From Bacillota bacterium (GTDB taxonomy: Bacteria; Bacillota; Bacilli; Alicyclobacillales; SLC66): 36,702 nucleotides of DNA. Numbering within the stretch: the stretch's first letter is position 1; every line of letters starts with the position of its first letter. Below the pieces are notes generated by a model. It saw only the letters and a program-made list of their open reading frames with translations, was not told where the DNA came from and searched no databases. The DNA lies in assembly GCA_021846285.1 (NCBI GenBank), contig JAJZCB010000033.1, forward strand, positions 1 to 36,702. Reading direction: 5' to 3'. A program made the position numbers and the translations under genes. This document shows, piece after piece, positions 31,701 through 36,702 of the stretch.

Positions 31701-32295
31701 GAACGGTGGTTTCCGCGTTCTGGTAGGCCCGCCATGCCTTGTTGAGTTCCTTGCTTGCATTCGCTCGAAAGTTGGAATCTAACAGTTGTCCCGACCTGTC
31801 CGAAAGGCGTCCGAGCAGATTCTGCAGATACTGAATACCGCCGCCCGCCTCAAACAACGAGACCCCCGCATGCCCGCCTGACTGAAGCAGACTATTGCCG
31901 CCGACGCGGAGCCTCTGGTGATCAAACCCGAATAGCAGCGTGAAGCGGTCCTTGTCGTAGCCGCCAAGATACGACGAAAGCAATTCCTCTTCCGTAAAGT
32001 TCGACCCCGCGTCTAGCACCAGTCGGTTCCGGTTCTTCCTTCTCTGGATGTGAAACGGTGGCTCCCCAGTGTGCCCAAGAGTCCCTTCGATACGCGATCG
32101 GCTGTCATAGTATTCAGGCATCCCGTCACCACTCTGAATGCCGAACAGTAAGTCCACCAGCAGCCGCAGGAGGGTGCTTTTTCCAGCTTCGTTTGGACCG
32201 TGGAGAATATGCAGTCCTGCGTCTCCTTCACCAAAATCGAGTTCAAACGTGGCGTGGTTCAGCACGGACTGCACGCCAATGCGCCGTAGTCTCAT
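28759..32295 (-). CDS. YhaN/SbcC-like SMC-type ATPase (DNA repair)
   Basis: 1178 residues. The N-terminal ATPase half carries Walker A in GPNEAGKSTLLRLLVDLLFG and the C-terminal half the signature region QMSDGTRDQLFLSLRLAF and Walker B PLIMDDILVHFDDDRT, with the switch His in YFTHH. Between them lies ~900 residues of heptad-rich coiled coil in several blocks. No CxxC zinc hook is present, which favours the YhaN type over SbcC/Rad50. The start codon overlaps the stop of the metallophosphoesterase gene (ATGA), so both are made together and should form a SbcCD-like DNA end-processing complex. Confidence 0.88.
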   Translation of the reverse strand: MRLRRIGVQSVLNHATFELDFGEGDAGLHILHGPNEAGKSTLLRLLVDLLFGIQSGDGMPEYYDSRSRIEGTLGHTGEPPFHIQRRKNRNRLVLDAGSNFTEEELLSSYLGGYDKDRFTLLFGFDHQRLRVGGNSLLQSGGHAGVSLFEAGGGIQYLQNLLGRLSDRSGQLLDSNFRANASKELNKAWRAYQNAETTVRTSSLRGEEWHRQRDAIRRLEQSIKQIRDQLQGKQRDQTRMQRMIRVRCMLGELQDIRQRLMDMGEVVVLAAQSDQRIPEILDTKRNLSKELAERESGRDRQIGQLGQIQRDGDALENAEEINALNEGLQQYVTRKGEELLNAAEQLRQRQGDALYMLKSIAPGVSLNDAEQLRIPFADQERIEQLAEDLRQVRATFHVEQTRHDETVEEMKCLQQELNEFADLPDISALRRIIQEIRDQGDLEETIAQRTREIEQRRQELLRLVSGQRVWTGLLEQADTLPVPLRETIDQVVTDWSGIHQELRDCDRKLEDARGNLAAVIRELENLELSGRVPVEGDLSAVRTRRNSGWKLVKRAWLDEESNLDAVQAFSGDVPLHEAFESAIHEADETADWMRREANQSAQRALLLVRQVQIGRDIDALEEKRDALAAQFNILSAAWQEEWASSGIEPKTPVEMKDWYTNIYRPLVEGLRSVRTLEEALAGLTQKHDSFAIELVQTCTDLSIQLPENVGLKVLIQHCDSFVEGIAEKGTERRNLVEQQKRTEHGLSGQERVLNQEREKLESLEVAWHDIRHTYPSLPQDTDIATRYVRQLKQLFDWIRDMDTLKSDIDTKEVSCAAFERRADLLAERLSEHLTGFPSLESWVRHVRERLAASRTAAEQFETIKGEVTRIEALMELTQSELRECESEIQEYLLQYNCADAESLRTLVDRSIAFKKIDENRQEQERILRQTGDGLSVAELEAEFTEVDDVDVLPAKLSVLTSDIEDLQSQSEREIGELREKQIAFRVLDGTQTAAADRAQEAEAHLADVDRLWNEYLRVDLARRLLQRAIEEFREQNQSSILARASDFFQRLTVSHYNELAVEYDGTTPYLEAVHIDGSKRRVHQMSDGTRDQLFLSLRLAFVEQHLATSGPLPLIMDDILVHFDDDRTKATLQVLHELSGRTQILYFTHHQSVVDAAHGLGDDVRVHHLGMSEELHSRV

Positions 32296-33551
32296 GACTG
32301 GGCACCACCCTTCGCCATCATCTCGAGTAGGAGACTCTGAGCATCTTCCAACAGTGGCTTCACGTCGTCGGCAGTCTCAATTAACGTTGCGCCCTCACTC
32401 TTGATATAGGCACTCATGCGAGTCTGAATCGCTCGTGCTTCAATCGAGAACGATTCCAAAAATTCAACATCCGCCACGACTCGTTCAATGCTCCTCGATA
32501 GTCCCGCCACTGCGTCGCCGTGGTTCACCTGCATGTCGACCTTACTTGGCGGTTCCGTCGCAAACTTCACTTTCTCAATCCAAATGCGCCCCGGTGCGCT
32601 CATGTTTGCCGAGTTTGCCACCTCGTTGTGATAGCGTTCCTGCTCTGCCAGCAGTGCCCCATGTAACGGAGTACGACCCTGCAACAGGATACGGATCGCA
32701 ATTGGCATTCCGGAGTTCGCGTCGACATATTCCGCAATTGCCGCAGTGATCCGCGCCGCAAAGTCACTGTCCGTTTGGACCCCTGTCAGGTCCACCGAGC
32801 ACAGGCACCAACGGAGTACATCGAGGGAGTGGAATTCAAGCGACAGCTTCCGGCCATCCACCGTGACGAGCATGCACCCCTTCTCGCCGGTTTCGCGAAT
32901 GTGACGACCTTGGAGGTTGCCGGGAAACACAATGTATGGCTCTTCGTGTAACACCTGGCGTTTGTGGATGTGCCCAAGCGCCCAATAGTCATAGCCCTTG
33001 CGAGCCAATTCATCGACGCGGCATGGCGCGTAGGTTTCGTGCCCCTCCTGCCCTTCCGCCGATGTATGTAAAATTCCGATGTTGAACCAGCCTGGCACAA
33101 CATTGGGGTAAGTCGGCACCAGGTTGTCCCGTACCTCGCGCTGTTTGAACCCCTGACCATGCAGCGCAACGTTGAGCGATTCAATGAGATGCGTCTCCGG
33201 ATGGTCCACCGAGAAACGGATCACATTGGGCGGCAACACGAGGCTACGAGTGATGTTACTAGCCGCGTCGTGGTTGCCGCTGATGAGAAAGACAGGAATG
33301 TTCGCCTCGTTCAGTCTCGCCATGCACGCGTTGAAGAACAATCCTGTCGTGTAGTCCGGCCAGTCGCCGTCGTAAACATCCCCCGCGATGACAACGAAAT
33401 CCACCTCTTCGTCTATTGCTAGTTTCACTAGATTCCGAAGCGCACGACGCGTTGCGGAACGGATCTCGTCAAGCGGTACGTCCATCGACATAGAAAGACC
33501 ACGCAACGGACTGTCCAGATGCAAGTCGGCACAGTGAATGAATTTGAACAA
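32292..33551 (-). CDS. YhaO/SbcD-like metallophosphoesterase (DNA exonuclease subunit)
   Basis: 419 residues, TTG start at 33551 with GAGGAGAGG upstream. All calcineurin-fold metal motifs are visible: CADLHLDSP, VIAGDVYDGDW, SGNHDA, GILHTSAEG and ALGHIHKRQ. A C-terminal ~150-residue capping domain follows (FHSLDVLRWCLCSVDLTGV). Family members are Mn-dependent 3'-5' exonucleases or endonucleases working with an SMC-like ATPase, here the downstream overlapping gene. Confidence 0.92.
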   Translation of the reverse strand: MFKFIHCADLHLDSPLRGLSMSMDVPLDEIRSATRRALRNLVKLAIDEEVDFVVIAGDVYDGDWPDYTTGLFFNACMARLNEANIPVFLISGNHDAASNITRSLVLPPNVIRFSVDHPETHLIESLNVALHGQGFKQREVRDNLVPTYPNVVPGWFNIGILHTSAEGQEGHETYAPCRVDELARKGYDYWALGHIHKRQVLHEEPYIVFPGNLQGRHIRETGEKGCMLVTVDGRKLSLEFHSLDVLRWCLCSVDLTGVQTDSDFAARITAAIAEYVDANSGMPIAIRILLQGRTPLHGALLAEQERYHNEVANSANMSAPGRIWIEKVKFATEPPSKVDMQVNHGDAVAGLSRSIERVVADVEFLESFSIEARAIQTRMSAYIKSEGATLIETADDVKPLLEDAQSLLLEMMAKGGAQS

Positions 33552-33641
33552 CGCAACCCTCTCCTCATTCGAACCAACACATAAGCGGGCTGATTATGCT
33601 ATTGTTTATTGTTGACCCTCAAGACCCGTCGCAACTTGATG

Positions 33642-35465
33642 CTATCCACCCATATATTCGCTGACAAACTTCTGCAATTCATCAATAGAGTCGTACTTAA
33701 CAGCTCCTTGAGGCGGATCAGTATCGTTTAGTAACGCCTCAAGGAGGCTTTCAATAGTTCGGAAAGTTTCAGATCTATTATTCAATTGCATCACAGCATT
33801 ATATGGCTTTTCACTTTCCACCTCTTGACCAAAATATGCCTTCTCGAAATTCGTGATGGATGCGAACAATTTTACCTTCGCGTTGCCCGGATGGGCTTTG
33901 ACTGCATCAAAAATTTTTGAGTTCTGCGCCCAAGCAGGATTCTTCATTTCTTTACCAAAGCGCGTGGAAGTTGTGAGAGTGTCACTATCATGAAGTACAG
34001 CATAGCTCGATCCAAAGTGATTTAATATTTTGATCAAGGAAACGATGGTTGCTTTCCCCCTTGCCCGAATAATATGCACATCCTTGTATTCAGCAGGCTT
34101 CAGCGCCATTACGTGTTTAAATGCTGTATACTCCGTATCTCCTTCTACAATAATTGACCTGCCACCAAAAAAGAATTCAGCGACATACGGGTCGAAGATG
34201 TTAAGTAACTTGAGGTTCGTTCGATCATCATCATCAAATTGCACCCTACTGGGTCGAAACACAGTCGTACCGGCGACTTCACCATTCAGTCTTTCGACTC
34301 GAACGATTGTTGTGTTGTCGCGAGATACATCAATAAACGCCGGAGAATGTGTTGTCACCATGACTTGCCAATTTCCTGTATTGGGCAAGTCATATAATAC
34401 CCGACACGCCTCGCGTATGGCATTTGGATGTAGACATAGTTCAGGCTCGTCCAACAGCAGCACATGTGGACGGGAGAACGATGGTAAATTAGACTCAGCG
34501 GATGATTCGTTCTTTCCCGTTTTCTTACCTGTCCGTTTTGGCTCCACTTTCTGTGTTGAGGCAGATTCCGCGATTATACGAAGTGCGCTCCATAGCAACG
34601 TTCTGCGCGCACCGCTCCCCTGTCGATCAATTGTGCTTAGATGTCCATCGGTTCCGGGTCCCATTAACAGTTGAGCATTCATTTTCCCGAACAGATTAAT
34701 GTCCTTATCAACGTCCTCTTCTACACGTGCATCAAATTTCACAATGTAGCCGGGAAAGACTTCATTGACGAGGTCGGACACCTGCTTTTCAACAGTTTCA
34801 ATCTCTTCATTTGATTGCTCCATAACTTGTGCTCTCATTTGAATAATAGATTCAATGAGTCTTTGGTAATCCGATTTTTGGTCCCCGCATTCCTGTACGG
34901 CTTTCACACGCTCCTTGATTACGTCCGTGAGTAATTTAATTATGGCATCTGCTTGTAATTTCGGATCCGAGAATGCACCTACTCGATGCGGTTTTGGACG
35001 GTATGCATTAGCAACATTCGGGGCACCCCAAGGAACCCCACTCTCCGCCCAGTCGTTCAATGTCACATCGAAGCCTTGTCTCTTTGGCTTCCCCGGGGCA
35101 TGCCATTGCCATCTTTCTCGCACAACATGCGTCTCTTTATCAATCCAACGCTCTCCCGGCGCGTTATCAAACACGACGGTATGTAGTTCAATTTCCGGAA
35201 TCGCCTCCTCACTGACCACACCGTTCGGAAAATCCTCCATCTGTAGATCAGCATCACCTGACCCCTCAGACATAACCAATTGATATGCTTTCAATATGGA
35301 ACTCTTCCCGGCATTATTGGGACCTACGAGTACCACAATTTTATCAAGATCAATGGTCACTGGAGAAGAACCAATTCCACGAAAGTTCTTGACTATTAAA
35401 GTTTTCAAACTAGGACGGTCAGTCTCTGAAATGACAACATTTTTAATATTCTCTAATTCGTCCAC
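33642..35465 (-). CDS. OLD-family ATPase-TOPRIM nuclease
   Basis: 607 residues, GTG start at 35465 with GGAGGG six bases before. The ATPase part has Walker A GPNNAGKSS (after LKTLIVKNFRGIG), a signature-like RQGSGARRTLLWSALR, Walker B VLLLDEPELCLHP and the switch THSPAF. A charged linker (KRTGKKTGKNESS) lies inside the ATPase. The TOPRIM domain follows with the metal site IIVEGDTEYTAF and VLHDSDT. OLD proteins are DNA nucleases; many act in phage defence (P2 Old, GajA of Gabija). No UvrD-type helicase or reverse transcriptase partner lies beside it in the window, so it looks like a stand-alone class 1 OLD. More A+T-rich than the YhaN/YhaO pair, hence probably acquired. Confidence 0.88.
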   Translation of the reverse strand: MDELENIKNVVISETDRPSLKTLIVKNFRGIGSSPVTIDLDKIVVLVGPNNAGKSSILKAYQLVMSEGSGDADLQMEDFPNGVVSEEAIPEIELHTVVFDNAPGERWIDKETHVVRERWQWHAPGKPKRQGFDVTLNDWAESGVPWGAPNVANAYRPKPHRVGAFSDPKLQADAIIKLLTDVIKERVKAVQECGDQKSDYQRLIESIIQMRAQVMEQSNEEIETVEKQVSDLVNEVFPGYIVKFDARVEEDVDKDINLFGKMNAQLLMGPGTDGHLSTIDRQGSGARRTLLWSALRIIAESASTQKVEPKRTGKKTGKNESSAESNLPSFSRPHVLLLDEPELCLHPNAIREACRVLYDLPNTGNWQVMVTTHSPAFIDVSRDNTTIVRVERLNGEVAGTTVFRPSRVQFDDDDRTNLKLLNIFDPYVAEFFFGGRSIIVEGDTEYTAFKHVMALKPAEYKDVHIIRARGKATIVSLIKILNHFGSSYAVLHDSDTLTTSTRFGKEMKNPAWAQNSKIFDAVKAHPGNAKVKLFASITNFEKAYFGQEVESEKPYNAVMQLNNRSETFRTIESLLEALLNDTDPPQGAVKYDSIDELQKFVSEYMGG

Positions 35466-35691
35466 GGCGTACCCTCCGACTCGAGTAGGATACTATAATC
35501 ATAGCAGCTATCGGTTGGAAATGATATCTTATAATAAATAAAGTCCAAGAGTCGCCGCTTGTTAGTCTTTCACGCCAACCCGTCTATCATACAGCGTCAA
35601 CATTTGGATAAATGAGAATGCCCATAGAAAACGATTGAAACATAGTGAGCGTCCTCAATCGATTTCTTTCCTAGAGCGAAGGAGACATACG

Positions 35692-36120
35692 GTGAACCAA
35701 CAATGGATACAAACTCTAATTTCAAGTGCATTCGGCGGGTGCATAGTACTCGTCGGTCAGCTCTGCATGGAATGGATAAGAGAGCACCGAAATAATCGTC
35801 AAAAGAAAACACAGATTTATAATTCAGTGTTGAACGTGGATGGTAAAAAACTGATCGTAGATTGGAGTCCTCCTGTTAAATTTGAGATTGGCCTCTACCG
35901 TGAGCTTATTCGAGAGAAATTATACGAAGGATGGGATCTCATAGACGAACCCGTACGAAAACTAGTGCAGAACTTAGACAGTGAGTTGATCACCCTTTAT
36001 TACCAGGGGAACCCAGAAGACCCTCACGACATAGAAGCGCTTGCTAATTTATATAACGAGATAATCTCCACGATAGACCATATACATTCAAAGAAATTAG
36101 GAAGACGCGCTGACGAATGA
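35692..36120 (+). CDS. Membrane-anchored small protein beside the OLD gene
   Basis: 142 residues from the GTG at 35692, seven bases after AAGGAG; the open frame begins earlier (35635) but without a ribosome site. One N-terminal transmembrane span (TLISSAFGGCIVLVGQLCM) is followed by a basic patch (REHRNNRQKKTQ) and a ~100-residue acidic helical cytoplasmic domain (YRELIREKLYEGWDLIDEPV). The gene is divergent from the OLD gene with a 226-bp gap. No known family recognised. Single-span effectors and regulators are frequent beside defence ATPases, so a linked role is possible but unproven. Confidence 0.65.
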   Translation: MNQQWIQTLISSAFGGCIVLVGQLCMEWIREHRNNRQKKTQIYNSVLNVDGKKLIVDWSPPVKFEIGLYRELIREKLYEGWDLIDEPVRKLVQNLDSELITLYYQGNPEDPHDIEALANLYNEIISTIDHIHSKKLGRRADE

Positions 36121-36179
36121 AGTGATATTGGGATTGGGTAACATCTCCTGCTTTACTGCCGTAGACCTACCAAATTCAA

Positions 36180-36365
36180 TTGGTTCAAACCATTCAAAAC
36201 GAACTTCTGCATATCCACGCAAATGAAGGGTATCGCGAGTACCCCAGAGGACCGTGGGCAAAAACGAGACGGATCATCGTCAAAAGATATCGAGTCTACT
36301 ATGACCTGGACGAGGAAAGAGATTTGGTCATTATCAAAGGAGTTAAAGCACATCAGATGAAGTAA
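36180..36365 (+). CDS. RelE/ParE-like toxin-type small ORF, probably truncated
   Basis: 61 residues from a TTG at 36180. The core GPWAKTRRIIVKRYRVYYDL followed by DEERDLVIIKGVKAHQ matches the last two strands of RelE/ParE toxins (pattern YRVxYxxDE...VxIxxVxxR). Full toxins have 85-100 residues, and an in-frame stop only 15 bases upstream of the TTG shows that no longer frame exists. No ribosome site and no antitoxin gene next to it were found. Probably a 5'-deleted relic. Confidence 0.45.
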   Translation: MVQTIQNELLHIHANEGYREYPRGPWAKTRRIIVKRYRVYYDLDEERDLVIIKGVKAHQMK

Positions 36366-36382
36366 ATATGTTGATACCTCGC

Positions 36383-36574
36383 TCATTCACGGTCGTTCTC
36401 ACAGTTTTCAAATTCCAGTATCATCCCGGCCACAAAATCCGCAAACCTTCGCAACTCCTGTCCACAACCTTCTGCGCACTGCGCCTCCCACAAGAGTAAC
36501 AAGTTCCGCTTATCCATCGGGATAAGCTCCTTCAATTGCTCCGCCAACTCATCCCCTCCCGCTTCCGTATTCAC
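36383..36574 (-). CDS. Small acidic hypothetical protein
   Basis: 63 residues from the GTG at 36574, preceded by AAGGGGATG. Helical and acidic, with a Trp and two Cys (LLLLWEAQCAEGCGQELRRF). The start lies inside the end of an upstream minus-strand frame (36549-36701), so translation may be coupled. Family not recognised. Confidence 0.5.
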   Translation of the reverse strand: MNTEAGGDELAEQLKELIPMDKRNLLLLWEAQCAEGCGQELRRFADFVAGMILEFENCENDRE

Positions 36575-36701
36575 CCGAACATCCCCTTCTGTTTACGCCC
36601 ACTTTGGATGTCACCATTGACGGCATAAGTTCTATGAATCTCTGTCGTGTCGGTCGCTCAGCGCATGTGTCGATGAGAAGATGCTTGCGGTCGTAGAGAA
36701 G
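36549..36701 (-). CDS. Unidentified protein, C-terminal end, cut by the window edge
   Basis: A minus-strand frame open from the right edge encodes LLYDRKHLLIDTCAERPTRQ, then RFIELMPSMVTSKVGV and stops at 36549. It overlaps the start of the small gene at 36574. I cannot name it from 50 residues. Confidence 0.35.
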   Translation of the reverse strand, partial: LLYDRKHLLIDTCAERPTRQRFIELMPSMVTSKVGVNRRGCSGEYGSGRG

Positions 36702-36702
36702 A

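Noticed and set aside
33642-35465. Complete Gabija system
   Set aside because: The OLD protein is present, but no UvrD-type helicase (GajB) gene lies on either side within the window.

Overview
The window reads as chromosomal DNA of an acidophilic, sulfur-metabolising member of the Bacillota, most like the Alicyclobacillus / Acidibacillus / Sulfoacidibacillus group. This is inferred from strong Shine-Dalgarno sites (GGAGG type), intrinsic terminators, a G1 (eqolisin) acid peptidase relic, a sulfide:quinone oxidoreductase next to a CoA-disulfide reductase with a rhodanese tail, and YhaO/YhaN-type repair genes. No ribosomal RNA or marker gene is present to fix the species.

Layout. 1-3154: an RND efflux pump cut by the window edge. 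3240-8345: an accessory stretch with two nearly identical secreted proteins (3278-3940 and 7474-8136) lying in an ~830-bp duplication, two exported proteins (4427-6145), and a scrapyard of mobile DNA: an IS3 OrfA stub, an iscB (Cas9-ancestor nuclease) remnant with an in-frame amber codon, and a ~70-bp hairpin repeat (7125, 7194, 8270). 8445-14854 (minus): a four-gene operon for a CoA-disulfide/polysulfide reductase, SQR and a two-polypeptide 2-oxoacid:ferredoxin oxidoreductase. 15089-17200 (plus, divergent): a compact cytochrome b-type quinol complex that includes a 38-residue membrane peptide. 17302-19610: a radical SAM/SPASM protein, a VIT1-type metal transporter and a small protein. 19871-22031 (minus): Sir2 deacetylase, Hsp20 and YceI. 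22281-23037: a frameshifted G1 peptidase.

23208-27836 holds tRNA-Val and tRNA-Glu, then an A+T-richer island (Cys-rich ORF, MFS exporter, nuclease fragment, ABC-2 permease, ABC ATPase with a radical-SAM N-terminal stub). It is bracketed by two directly repeated 3' halves of tRNA-Lys that both begin at the anticodon loop. 28041-36701 is a repair/defence/toxin stretch: a PIN-toxin pseudogene with its partner, YhaN-YhaO type ATPase and nuclease, an OLD-family ATPase/TOPRIM nuclease, a membrane-anchored small protein and a RelE/ParE-like ORF.

Functionally, the central block fits sulfide or sulfane-sulfur oxidation into the quinone pool (SQR), handling of persulfide/CoA-disulfide (CDR-rhodanese), ferredoxin-linked 2-oxoacid metabolism and a quinol-oxidising b-type complex. 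The radical SAM protein may serve cofactor maturation for it; that link is inferred from position only.

The most unusual signal is the ~70-bp double-hairpin element. Its stems differ between copies by compensatory changes, one copy forms a clean 71-bp insertion relative to the paralogous locus, and two tandem copies lie directly behind the iscB relic. It looks like a small mobile palindromic element of REP/IS605-end type.
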